Assembly (NCBI GenBank): GCA_029573725.1
Contig: JAKQDQ010000122.1
Location: forward strand, 1-64,000
Direction of reading: 5' to 3'
Source: Verrucomicrobiota bacterium
GTDB taxonomy: Bacteria > Verrucomicrobiota > Verrucomicrobiia > Limisphaerales > JADLHS01
Length of the DNA stretch: 64,000 nt
In this document: piece after piece, positions 52,733 through 61,551 of the stretch
Layout: every line of letters begins with the position of its first letter
How positions within the stretch are numbered: the first letter of the stretch is position 1
Notes under the pieces: model-generated
Told to the model about the DNA's origin: nothing
Seen by the model: the letters and a program-made list of their open reading frames with translations, nothing else
The model's database searches: none
Translations under genes and position numbers: made by a program

Positions 52733-55700
52733 ATGACAGACGCCAATTCCCGGCGGGGTGCGCTCGGTGCCGCGACCGCTGCGGCCCGCAGCCAATCCGG
52801 ATTCTGGGCGCTCATCGCCACACAATTTCAGGGCGCGTTCAGTGATAACGTGCTCAAAACCCTGGTCATCTTCATGATGCTCGGGGCCGGGCTGACGATG
52901 GCGGAGAAACACCGGCTCGGGGAACTGGTCGGCGCGCTTTTCTCGTTGCCGTTCATTTTGTTCTCGATGGCGGGCGGCTTTCTGGCGGATCGCTACAGCA
53001 AGCGCCACATCATGATCGGGGTCAAAATTTTTGAAGTGGTAGTGATGTTGCTGGCGTTGGCCGGCTTTTTTTTCACCAGTCTGCCGGTGCTGCTTGCCTG
53101 CGTGTTTTTGATGGGAACGCACAGCGCGTTTTTCGGTCCCTCGAAATATGGGGCGCTGCCGGAATTGCTGCCGGAGCGGAAGTTGTCCTGGGGCAACGGC
53201 ATTTTGGAACTGGGCACGTTTCTGGCCATCATTCTGGGCACGGTGACGGCGGCGTTGCTGGCGGAGCATTTCCGCGGCCGACACCTTTGGTCGGGCACCA
53301 TTCTGGTGGCGTTGGCACTGGTGGGCTTGCTGACCAGTCTCGGCATCACGCGCGTTCCCGCCGCCAACCCGGCGAAAGGCTTCAAACTTAATCTGCTCAA
53401 GGAACTGTTCACCAGTTTGCAACAAGCGCGCGGGGACCGGTTGCTCAAGCTGGCGTTGCTGGGCAACACCTACTTTTTCTTTCTCGGCGCATTGTTGCAA
53501 TTGAACCTGTTTTATTTTGGCGCGGAGGTGTTGGGCGTTTCCGAAACCAAGATCGGATTGTTGAACGTGGCGCTGGCCATCGGCATCGGGATCGGCAGCG
53601 TGACGGCGGGCTACCTTTCGGGCGGTAAGATTGAATACGGTTTGGTGCCGCTGGGGGCGTTGGGAATGTCCGTGACCTGCCTCGCGTTGCTCTTGGAAAG
53701 CCTGAGCCTTCCGGGCGTGCTGGCGGTGTTGGCCGGGCTGGGATTCTTCGGCGGCTTCTTCATCGTGCCGGTCACGGCGCTGTTGCAGCACCGGCCCGAC
53801 AGCCGGCGCCGGGGCGAATTATTGGCGGCGGCCAATTTACTCTCCTTTATCGGCGTATTTGCGGCTTCGGCGGCGCATTACGCGCTCACCAGTTGGTTGC
53901 AATTAACGCCGCGCGGCATTTTTTTCGCGGGCGGAGTCATGACGCTGATCGGCGCCGGCCTGTCCTTCTGGCTGCTGCCGGATGCGTTCCTGCGGTTCCT
54001 CCTGTGGATGATTACGCACACGCTTTATCAGATCAAAGTTTTGGGACGCGAAAATATTCCGTCGAAAGGTGGCGCCTTGTTTGTCTGCAACCACCTCTCC
54101 CTGGCGGATGCCGTGTTGTTGCAGGCGGCGGTGGATCGTCCAATCCGGTTCATCATGCTCAAGGCCATGTATGAGAAGGGCATCATCGGGTGGTGGGCGA
54201 GAATCACCGGCGCGATCCCCATTTCCTCGGAGCTGCGACCGCGCGAAATGATTCATTCACTCCAGACCGCGAGCGCGGCGCTCAAGAACGGCGAAGTGGT
54301 CTGCATTTTTGCCGAAGGGCAGATTACGCGCATCGGTCAGATGTTACCGTTCCGACGCGGATTTGAACGCATCATGAAAGGCGTGGACGCGCCGATCATT
54401 CCAGTGGGACTGGATGGCGTTTGGGGCAGCATCTTCAGTTTCGATCGGCGGCAGTTTCTCTGGAAAATCCCGCAGCGCATTCCGTATCCGATCACCGTTA
54501 ATTTCGGTCCGGCACTGCCACCCACGACTTCGGCGGTTGCCGTCCGCCAAACCGTTCAAGAACTGCTGGCTGCGGCCTGGGAGCAACGCCGCCGCCGCCT
54601 GCGGCCGGTGCATCACGCGTTCGTGATCAGTGCGCGACGGCATCCCCGCCGCTTCGCCATGGTGGATGCTCAGAACCGGGCGCTGACGTTCAACGGCGCC
54701 CTGACGCGCAGCCTGTTGCTCGCTCGCCGCCTGCGCCAGATCTGGTCGGGACAGCGCATGGTCGGGCTGTTATTGCCGCCGAGCGTTGGGGGCGCACTGG
54801 CCAATTGGGCGGCTTTGTTTTGCGGCAAGGTGCCGGTAAATCTGAATTATACGTTGCCGCCCGAAGCCATCGCCTCGTGCGCGTCACAGTGCCAACTGCA
54901 AACCATTCTGACCTCGCGCGCGTTTTTGGAGAAAATGCCGCTGCCATTGCCCGGTAAAATTCTTTTTTTGGAAGACTTGATCGGCAGGAAGGAGGTCGCC
55001 CCATCACTGGGTGAAAAAATGGTGGCGTTGTTCCTGGCGCGTTGCGTGCCGGTTAAAGGGCTGGACCGGATTCTACGCGACCGGAGTTTCGTCGCCGGGC
55101 GCGCGCCGGCAGATGCGGATACTGCTGCAACGTCCGATCCGCTGGATCAGCTGGCGACGATTATTTTTTCAAGCGGGAGCACGGGCGCGCCCAAGGGGGT
55201 CATGCTGTCGCATTACAACATCGGCTCGAATATCGCGCAACTTGGGCAAGTCTTCGCCTTCGGTCGCAAAGACAAGGCGCTGGGGGTGCTGCCGTTTTTT
55301 CACTCATTCGGGTTCACTGGCACTTTGATGTTGCCCGGTGTGCTTGGCATCGGCGCGGTGTATCACGCCAGTCCGCTTGACGCCAAAACCATTGGCCATC
55401 TCGCGCAGACACATGAAATCACCTTTCTGCTGGCGACGCCGACGTTTCTGCAAATTTATCTGCGCGGTTGCGCGGCGGAGCAATTGGGGAGCGTGCGTCT
55501 GGTTGCCGTTGGCGCGGAGAAGCTGTCCGATCGGCTGGCCACGGCGTTCGAGGATCAGTTTGGGGTTCGTCCATTCGAGGCCTACGGCTGTACTGAATGT
55601 GCGCCTGCCGTCGCCGTGAATGCGCCGGATTTTCGCGCGGCGGGATTCCGGCAGGTGGGCGCAAAACGCGGCAAGATTGGTCATCCGTTGCCGGGGATTT

Positions 55701-56251
55701 GCGTGCGGATTGTTGACCCGATGAATCCTGATCCCGGGTCGCCGGTGGCCTTGGGGCAAAGCGGCTTGCTCCTGGTGCGCGGTCCGAATGTCATGCGCGG
55801 CTACTTGGGGCAGCCGGAGAAAGCGGCGGCCGTATTGCGCGAGGGTTGGTACGTCACCGGCGACATCGCTGCGTTGGATGAGGACGGTTTTCTCCAAATC
55901 ACGGATCGCCTGAGTCGCTTCAGCAAAATTGGCGGAGAAATGGTGCCGCACATCAAAGTCGAGGAAAAGCTGCACGAACTCGCCGGGATCGCCCATCAAG
56001 CATTTGTGGTGACCAGTGTCGCCGATGAAAGGAAAGGCGAGCGACTGGTGGTTTTACACCGGTTGGAAACCAGTGAGCTGGAGGTGGTCCTGGGGAAGCT
56101 GGCGGCGAGCGATCTGCCCAATTTATGGAAACCGAAAGCGGAGGCCTTCCTGCCTGTGACCGCCTTTCCCTTGCTGGGCACGGGCAAACTGGATCTGCGG
56201 CAGGTGAAGATGCTGGCCACACAGTGGGCGGAGTCGGCCCCGGCCACCTGA
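52733..56251 (+). CDS. MFS lysophospholipid transporter / acyltransferase / acyl-ACP ligase fusion (Aas/LplT-like)
   Basis: A 1172-residue membrane protein of three parts. Residues about 20-420 are a 12-helix MFS permease (SDNVLKTLVIFMMLG, GGFLADRYSKRHIMIGVKI). Residues about 425-620 are a PlsC acyltransferase with the HX4D motif His454-Asp459 (CNHLSLADAVLL) and the substrate motif FAEGQITRIGQM. Residues about 640-1165 are an acyl-adenylating ligase (IFSSGSTGAPKGVMLSHYN at about 810, EAYGCTECAPAV, GWYVTGDIAALDEDG, LLGTGKLDLRQVK). The parts correspond to LplT and Aas, which flip and re-acylate lysophospholipids; fusion in one chain is known in several phyla. The start is ATG 52733. Confidence 0.93.
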   Translation: MTDANSRRGALGAATAAARSQSGFWALIATQFQGAFSDNVLKTLVIFMMLGAGLTMAEKHRLGELVGALFSLPFILFSMAGGFLADRYSKRHIMIGVKIFEVVVMLLALAGFFFTSLPVLLACVFLMGTHSAFFGPSKYGALPELLPERKLSWGNGILELGTFLAIILGTVTAALLAEHFRGRHLWSGTILVALALVGLLTSLGITRVPAANPAKGFKLNLLKELFTSLQQARGDRLLKLALLGNTYFFFLGALLQLNLFYFGAEVLGVSETKIGLLNVALAIGIGIGSVTAGYLSGGKIEYGLVPLGALGMSVTCLALLLESLSLPGVLAVLAGLGFFGGFFIVPVTALLQHRPDSRRRGELLAAANLLSFIGVFAASAAHYALTSWLQLTPRGIFFAGGVMTLIGAGLSFWLLPDAFLRFLLWMITHTLYQIKVLGRENIPSKGGALFVCNHLSLADAVLLQAAVDRPIRFIMLKAMYEKGIIGWWARITGAIPISSELRPREMIHSLQTASAALKNGEVVCIFAEGQITRIGQMLPFRRGFERIMKGVDAPIIPVGLDGVWGSIFSFDRRQFLWKIPQRIPYPITVNFGPALPPTTSAVAVRQTVQELLAAAWEQRRRRLRPVHHAFVISARRHPRRFAMVDAQNRALTFNGALTRSLLLARRLRQIWSGQRMVGLLLPPSVGGALANWAALFCGKVPVNLNYTLPPEAIASCASQCQLQTILTSRAFLEKMPLPLPGKILFLEDLIGRKEVAPSLGEKMVALFLARCVPVKGLDRILRDRSFVAGRAPADADTAATSDPLDQLATIIFSSGSTGAPKGVMLSHYNIGSNIAQLGQVFAFGRKDKALGVLPFFHSFGFTGTLMLPGVLGIGAVYHASPLDAKTIGHLAQTHEITFLLATPTFLQIYLRGCAAEQLGSVRLVAVGAEKLSDRLATAFEDQFGVRPFEAYGCTECAPAVAVNAPDFRAAGFRQVGAKRGKIGHPLPGICVRIVDPMNPDPGSPVALGQSGLLLVRGPNVMRGYLGQPEKAAAVLREGWYVTGDIAALDEDGFLQITDRLSRFSKIGGEMVPHIKVEEKLHELAGIAHQAFVVTSVADERKGERLVVLHRLETSELEVVLGKLAASDLPNLWKPKAEAFLPVTAFPLLGTGKLDLRQVKMLATQWAESAPAT

Positions 56252-56562
56252 CGCAACCGGGACGCTGAACACCGGAGTTCGTTGGCCGCGGCGCACCGCG
56301 AAACAACAGAACCGCGGAGCCGGGATTGGCCGGCATGGCGCTTCCGCATGCCCCTGGTGGGAGCGGCGACGAGTTTGGAGAAGCGGCCGGTTGCGCGTTT
56401 AATGATTCGGTGGGGCGTCGCCAGGGGCACACACACATGCCGGCTTTTGATGGGATGACATCGCCCGAAACCACGCCACCGGGCCATTGGGCGCGCCCCG
56501 CATGGCTGCGGTAAAAACTTTTTCTTGAATTTCAGCGGCGAACCGATAGCATCTCCCGCAGT
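56252..56562. other. Intergenic region before the repeat element, no gene seen
   Basis: A stretch of 311 bases between the MFS fusion gene and the repeat element, GC-rich. Small frames are present on both strands but none looks coding. The full gap to the next gene is 429 bases, unusually long for this window. Confidence 0.4.
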
Positions 56563-56621
56563 CCCAATACGTAACTCGAGACGGATAGCGAGTTCAGTAT
56601 TGGGTGACCCAATGCTAACTC
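56563..56621. repeat. Overlapping inverted repeats (three related arms)
   Basis: Arm A (56563-56578, CCCAATACGTAACTCG) pairs with arm B (56589-56604, CGAGTTCAGTATTGGG) at 14 of 16 positions around a 10-base loop. Arm B also overlaps a second perfect hairpin, ATTGGGT-G-ACCCAAT at 56599-56613. A third arm A' (56608-56621, ACCCAATGCTAACT) repeats arm A, so B can pair with either A or A'. It lies 60-118 bases before the start of the DGGWFG protein. It could be a REP-like dispersed repeat, a mobile remnant or an attenuator. There is no T-run for a simple terminator. Confidence 0.7.
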
Positions 56622-56680
56622 CTGAATACCCACAGCCTGTGAAAAGCAATTCATCTCAATCTGGTTTGCAGGTCACGGCG

Positions 56681-59296
56681 ATGCGTTGCCTGAGCCTGCC
56701 GTTCACGTTTACGACGCTGCTGATCGCCGCGTTGAGCCTGGCGTTGCCCAGTCTTGCCGACAATATTGCCGCCAAAGGCCATGGCATCATCGGCATCAAG
56801 CTGGGCATCGATTCCGCCCCGGGCAAATCCATGTACAGCGGCGGCATACCGCCCAATATCAACGATGAGAATCCCTACTCGCGCGTGGACACGTTTAGTG
56901 CGCAGTGGGACAGCAAATTGGAAGATTGCAGCTTCGTCGGGGTGCTCTGGCCCACGAAGCGTTACGAGGACATCGGGACGTTGACCTTGACCATGGCGTG
57001 CTTTGGCGACGGCGGCTGGTTTGGCGCGAACGGCGTGATGCCGCCGCCGGGCACTCCCTTTCCGCCGGCAATGCTGGCGGAACCGACCGTGCAGGTGACG
57101 ACCAATGGCGGCGTCACATGGACCCCGGTGGCCGCAACCTCTGATTACACGAACATCATGATCAACCACTACCCCGGCGGCCAGGGCGGCACCTTCAATC
57201 CCAACACGGTGGACATCACCTTTACGCTGACGACCCCGGCTTCGGCCGTTAATGGCGTGCGGCTCATCGGAACGCACGGAGGCACTGCTGACAAGAATGG
57301 ATTTTTGGGCGTGTGGGAGCTCGGGGTGGACGCCACGTTTACCGACTCAGATTTCGACGGAATGCCCGATGCCTGGGAGCTGGCCCACGGTTTGCTCGTG
57401 GGAACGGATGACAGTCTGGCGGACCATGACCTGGATGGTCTGAATAATTATGACGAATATTTGCACGGCACGAATCCGGATGAACCCGATACTGATGGGG
57501 ACGGTTACTCCGATGCCATTGAGGTGGCCGAGGGGTCGAACCCGACGGACCCCGGCAGTGTGCCGGGCGACCTGGCGCGATTCGGAACGGCCACCCTGGG
57601 CACGCAAAGTTCCGGGGGGGTGGACACGGAGTACTTTCACGTCGGAATCCAGGAGGACGTTACCGATGGGAACTTTTACACGGTTGTGGACAATTGGAAT
57701 GGAGACCGGCCGACCCTCGCAGACCCGAAAAGTTATGTCGGCATCATCTGGTGGTCCGACTCGCCGACCAATCCGGTCCAGCGAGTTGAATTGGCCCTGG
57801 CGGCGTATGTTGATGGCGGATGGTTTGGCCCCAATGGGATCGGGCCGGCTCCGGGGCAACCCTTGCAACCAGCCCATTTGGTGTCGCCGGCGGTGGAAGT
57901 TTCGCAGGATTATGGCGCGACCTGGACCGCGGCTCCCGCCACCTCCGATTATCTGACGCTGATGAAAGGACATCAGGTGGGTGGCAACGGCGTTCCTAAT
58001 CCGCACTTTGCTCCCGTCTCCACATTTGTTCTGGACCCTCCGGCCACCAACATTAACGCCATCCGCATCATTGGCAGTGAAGGCGGGGGCGCCTCCGGCG
58101 GCTTCCTGGCCGTGTCCGACCTGAAGGTCTTTGCGCGAACGGATGTGGATGAAGATGGCATGGACGATGATTGGGAACGCAGACATGGCTTGATCGTCGG
58201 CGTCAAGGATGACCAGGGAGATCCCGACCTCGACGGCCTGAAGAACTTGTCCGAGTTCCAGTTGCTCACTGATCCCCATGACCCCGATACGGACGATGAC
58301 GGATTAAATGATGGAGATGAAGTGAACGTTCATTTCACCAATCCGCTTTCGTCGGACACCGACACGGACGGCCTGAGTGATGGCGAGGAAATTAACATTT
58401 ACGGCACCAATCCCTTGAATGCCGACTCGGACGACGATGGTTTCAACGACGGACTGGAAGTCTCCCTGGAAAGTCACCCGCTGGATCCGGCCAGCACCCC
58501 GGATAATTTCGCCTTGCGCAATGATGCCAGCGGCCTTCTGGGTGTGGCGAATAATACGTCGGATCCCGGCACGCCCATCTTCAACGCTGGAAGTGCGAGG
58601 AACATTCACGACGGGGATGTGGCGACGCGGGTGGACAATTACAGCAATCTTCCGCAGCCCCTGGGGTATGTCGGCATCGCCTGGACCGCGCCCGTGACGA
58701 ACCTGTTGACCCGTCTCCGACTGGATCAAGCCACCTTCTTCGATGGCGGCTGGTTTGGAGTGAGCGGGGTCGGGCCGGGCGCCGGCGGCGTCCTCTCCGC
58801 ACCGACGTATCTGGGCACGGAGCCGCCCACGGTCCAGGTGACCACCGATGGGGTGACCTGGACCACCATCGGCGTCACCTCCGATTATCTGACCGCGCTC
58901 GAAGGGCACGCGCTGCCGGCAATCGCGTTCGGGCCGCCCACGCGTGCGACGGCGAATTTCGTGTTCAATACCCCGCAGGCCGGCCTCACCGGCGTACGCA
59001 TCATTGGCGCCGAGGGAGGAACGGCGGATAACGGGTTTATTGGCGTCTTTGAACTCGCGGCCTTGACCAGCCGGCCGTCGCTGCCGGTTACCCTGCTCAA
59101 CGCGGGAACGGACAGTGGGAATTTCCGTTTTGAATTCGACACCCAGACGGGCGGGATTTATGAGGTTCAATATCGCACTTCGCTGACCAGCGGGAGCTGG
59201 CAGACCCTGACCACGATTAACGGAGACGGCACCCGCAAGGCCGTGACGGATGCCATCACCGGCGAGACGCGTTTCTATCGCGTGGAAAGCAAGTGA
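56681..59296 (+). CDS. Secreted protein with three DGGWFG modules alternating with calcium-binding repeats
   Basis: An 871-residue exported protein; signal peptide MRCLSLPFTFTTLLIAALSL, likely cleaved near SLADN. A beta-rich module of about 180-190 residues occurs three times, beginning in DNA near 56770, 57600 and 58520. Each copy has an FxDGGWFGxxG core (FGDGGWFGANGV, YVDGGWFGPNGI, FFDGGWFGVSGV), then TWT...TSDY, and ends GVRLIGTHGG, AIRIIGSEGG or GVRIIGAEGG. Between the copies are thrombospondin-type-3-like runs (DTDGDGYSDAIEVAEGSNP, DSDDDGFNDGLEVSLES) that bind calcium. The C-terminal 70 residues, from GGIYEVQYRTSLTSGSWQ to RFYRVESK, are the lineage's recurrent module. The ATG at 56681 is chosen for its signal peptide. 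Confidence 0.8.
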   Translation: MRCLSLPFTFTTLLIAALSLALPSLADNIAAKGHGIIGIKLGIDSAPGKSMYSGGIPPNINDENPYSRVDTFSAQWDSKLEDCSFVGVLWPTKRYEDIGTLTLTMACFGDGGWFGANGVMPPPGTPFPPAMLAEPTVQVTTNGGVTWTPVAATSDYTNIMINHYPGGQGGTFNPNTVDITFTLTTPASAVNGVRLIGTHGGTADKNGFLGVWELGVDATFTDSDFDGMPDAWELAHGLLVGTDDSLADHDLDGLNNYDEYLHGTNPDEPDTDGDGYSDAIEVAEGSNPTDPGSVPGDLARFGTATLGTQSSGGVDTEYFHVGIQEDVTDGNFYTVVDNWNGDRPTLADPKSYVGIIWWSDSPTNPVQRVELALAAYVDGGWFGPNGIGPAPGQPLQPAHLVSPAVEVSQDYGATWTAAPATSDYLTLMKGHQVGGNGVPNPHFAPVSTFVLDPPATNINAIRIIGSEGGGASGGFLAVSDLKVFARTDVDEDGMDDDWERRHGLIVGVKDDQGDPDLDGLKNLSEFQLLTDPHDPDTDDDGLNDGDEVNVHFTNPLSSDTDTDGLSDGEEINIYGTNPLNADSDDDGFNDGLEVSLESHPLDPASTPDNFALRNDASGLLGVANNTSDPGTPIFNAGSARNIHDGDVATRVDNYSNLPQPLGYVGIAWTAPVTNLLTRLRLDQATFFDGGWFGVSGVGPGAGGVLSAPTYLGTEPPTVQVTTDGVTWTTIGVTSDYLTALEGHALPAIAFGPPTRATANFVFNTPQAGLTGVRIIGAEGGTADNGFIGVFELAALTSRPSLPVTLLNAGTDSGNFRFEFDTQTGGIYEVQYRTSLTSGSWQTLTTINGDGTRKAVTDAITGETRFYRVESK

Positions 59297-59320
59297 TGGA
59301 GTTGAAAGAAGAATTGGTGA

Positions 59321-59348
59321 AGCGGATGGCCCGGGAGGGCCATCCGCT
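59321..59348 (+). terminator. Perfect hairpin after the DGGWFG gene
   Basis: A 12-base-pair perfect stem: AGCGGATGGCCC at 59321-59332 pairs with GGGCCATCCGCT at 59337-59348, loop GGGA. It starts 24 bases after the stop at 59296. No T-run follows, so it is a weak or factor-assisted terminator candidate, or an mRNA-stabilising hairpin. Confidence 0.5.
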
Positions 59349-59419
59349 GTCTGGGGGGCGGCCGCCAAGCGGTTGGCGGAGCCGGCCGGCAACCACGTCA
59401 AACGGGGTCGCGATATAAT

Positions 59420-60333
59420 TTGAGCGCATCTTCCCCAGGCGCATTGGCCGGGCCGGCGCTCAGTTGGAAGGGCGGGGTTGGATTCAGCGCGCTGGCCGTT
59501 GCCTGTTTTCATGTGGCTTATACGCCCGCCGACGCGGGTTGGTTCAGTCTGGCCATTTTGGGGTACGTGATGGCCCTGACCCAGCTGGCGCGCTTGCGCA
59601 GTACGCGACAGTCGTTCTATTTCGGATTGATGGCGGGGTTCGCCTGCGTGGCGCCGCAACTGGAGTGCTTCTGGCGGATCTTCGGCCCGGCTGCCGTTCC
59701 GCTCTGGTTCATTCTGGCGCTCTGGCTTGCGTTGTTTACAGCGCTGAGCCACATCGCGCGTTGCCGGCTGTGGCGGTTGGCGGGCTGCATGGCTGATCTC
59801 GTTTCTCTGGTGCGGCCTCGAGTATTTTCGCAGTGAACTTTACTTTCTAAAATTTTCCTGGCTTAACGTCGGTTATGCATTTGCTTCGCCACCACTGCTT
59901 TCACTCAATCGGCTCGGCATGTACGGCGTCGGATTTCTGGCGGCGCTGCCGGCCGCATTTTTTGTCGCGTTTCACCGGCGCCAAGCGCTGGTGTGGAGCG
60001 GCGTGACGGTGGCGGTGGCGCTGTTGCTGATCGTGCTCAAATCCTGCTCTCCTCCCACAACCCGTCTGCCGGCAATTCGCCTGGCCGGTTTGCCGTTGGA
60101 ATACCCGAGTGAGTTGGAGCTGCTGCCCGCGCTCGCGAAGCTGGCCTCCACCAACGCCACGTTTGACTTGCTGGTCCTGCCGGAAAACACCCTGGAAGGC
60201 GCGCCCGCCCGATCGCTGGCTGGCGTGGGGCAGCGTCGTGGTGACGGGCGGATTTGTGCTGGGCCTGCCCATCGCCCGCTGGCGCCGGCGGCCGGGAAGG
60301 CGCCCGGCCGAATCAAGCTCCGCGTCAAAATGA
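59420..60333 (+). pseudogene. Decayed apolipoprotein N-acyltransferase-like gene
   Basis: Pieces of an Lnt-type protein occur in order but in shifted frames. The first frame (59420-59790) has membrane helices (FGLMAGFACVAPQLECFWRI). A frameshift at about 59785 joins to FLWCGLEYFRSELYFLKFSW and LNVGYAFASPPLL, which continues as MYGVGFLAALPAAFF. The nitrilase domain starts with DLLVLPENTLEGAP, keeping the catalytic Glu. A second shift near 60210 leads straight to DRWLAWGSVVVTGGFVLGLP, which looks like the C-terminal membrane helix. Most of the nitrilase domain with its catalytic Lys and Cys is gone. An intact lnt exists at 10656-12308. Boundaries are approximate; a TTG at 59420 may be the old start. 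Confidence 0.75.
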
Positions 60334-60375
60334 CTTCCCCCGGTGACGTCGTCCGCCGAGCCGCGGGGGCGCGGG

Positions 60376-61437
60376 TCACTCCGAGTTGGGGTAGGACCCC
60401 AGCACCTTGACGTAACGGCATTGCTGCTCCAGTTGCGCCACGGCTTTGGCAACCCGCGGGTCCTGCGTGTGCCCGTCGCAATCGATGAAAAACAAATATT
60501 GCCAGGCTTTGCGCTTGCTCGGACGTGATTCAATCTTGGTCAGATTGATGCGGTGCCGTCGGAACGTGGCCAGCACCTGGTGCAGTGCGCCCACACGATC
60601 GTTCATGCTTACGATCAGGCTGGTGCGGTCCTTGCCGGTTGGCTGTCCGCATTGGCGGCCCAGCACCAGGAAGCGGGTGGCGTTGGCGGCGTTGTCCTGA
60701 ATGTCCTGTTCGAGGATTTCCAGCCGATACTTCTGCGCGGCCAATAAGCCGCCGATCGCCGCCGCGCCCTTCTCCCGGGCGGCCAGTTCGGCCGAGCGCG
60801 CATTGGAGGAGGTTTCAATCAGCTCCGCATGCGACAAATGGTTTTGAATCCAGCCGCGGCATTGGGCGAGCGATTGCGGGTGGACGTAAAGTTTTTTGAT
60901 GCGCGGGCGGGACGTGTTGCTCATCAGGCATTGCTGCACCTTGAGCACAATTTGGGAGACGATCTTCAACTCGCTGTCCACGAACATGTCGAGCGTGTGG
61001 GTGACGACGCCTTCGGTGGAGTTTTCCACGGGGACCACACCATAATCAGCGCGGTTCTTTTCCACCTCCGTGAACACGTCGCCGATGGTGTTTTGGGCGG
61101 CGTAACGCAGGCTCGCGCCAAAGCGTTTGATGGCGGCTTGGTGGGTGAACGTCGCCTCGGGGCCGAGGTAGGCAATCGTGAGCGTTTTTTCCAGGGCCAG
61201 CGCGGCGGACATGACCTCGCGGTAGATGGCGCACAGCTGTTCGTCGGTGAGCGGGCCGGCGTTGGATTTGCAGATGCGCGCGAGCACCGCACGCTCGCGT
61301 GCGGGCGCATAAATTTCCTCACCGGCCTGCAGCTTGATGGCGCCAATGGCGAGCGCGTGTTGGGTGCGTTCGTTGATCAGCCGCACGATCTGCCCGTCCA
61401 ATCGGTCAATGGCCTTCCGGTGTTCCGGGATGTTCAT
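60376..61437 (-). CDS. pheA: Bifunctional chorismate mutase / prephenate dehydratase
   Basis: A 353-residue enzyme of phenylalanine synthesis. The N-terminal chorismate mutase (1-85) has HRKAIDRLDGQIVRLINERT and ALAIGAIKLQ. The dehydratase (about 87-270) begins LTIAYLGPEATFTHQAA and has YGVVPVENSTEGVVTHTLD, SNARSAELAAREKGAAAIGG and NATRFLVLGRQ, with the catalytic TRF. A C-terminal ACT domain binds phenylalanine for feedback (GALHQVLATFRRHRINLTKI, ESRPSKRKAWQYLFFIDCDG). The true start is ATG 61437; the frame continues upstream to 61899 but only as a shadow of the NDH-2 gene. It is divergent from that gene, with 114 bases between the starts. Confidence 0.95.
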   Translation of the reverse strand: MNIPEHRKAIDRLDGQIVRLINERTQHALAIGAIKLQAGEEIYAPARERAVLARICKSNAGPLTDEQLCAIYREVMSAALALEKTLTIAYLGPEATFTHQAAIKRFGASLRYAAQNTIGDVFTEVEKNRADYGVVPVENSTEGVVTHTLDMFVDSELKIVSQIVLKVQQCLMSNTSRPRIKKLYVHPQSLAQCRGWIQNHLSHAELIETSSNARSAELAAREKGAAAIGGLLAAQKYRLEILEQDIQDNAANATRFLVLGRQCGQPTGKDRTSLIVSMNDRVGALHQVLATFRRHRINLTKIESRPSKRKAWQYLFFIDCDGHTQDPRVAKAVAQLEQQCRYVKVLGSYPNSE

Positions 61438-61551
61438 CGGGCGAAGCATACGGGGCGGGGCGGGGGAATTGGAGAAAAAACTTGCCGCCACCCGGTCGCG
61501 CGCGGATGCGGGAACGGTTGCGTTCTGCGGCGCTTCCCGCAAACTGACGGC

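Noticed and set aside
60829-61551. N-terminal extension of the NDH-2 gene by about 240 residues
   Set aside because: It is antisense to pheA; the FAD motif begins at the GTG at 61552 as in normal NDH-2 proteins.
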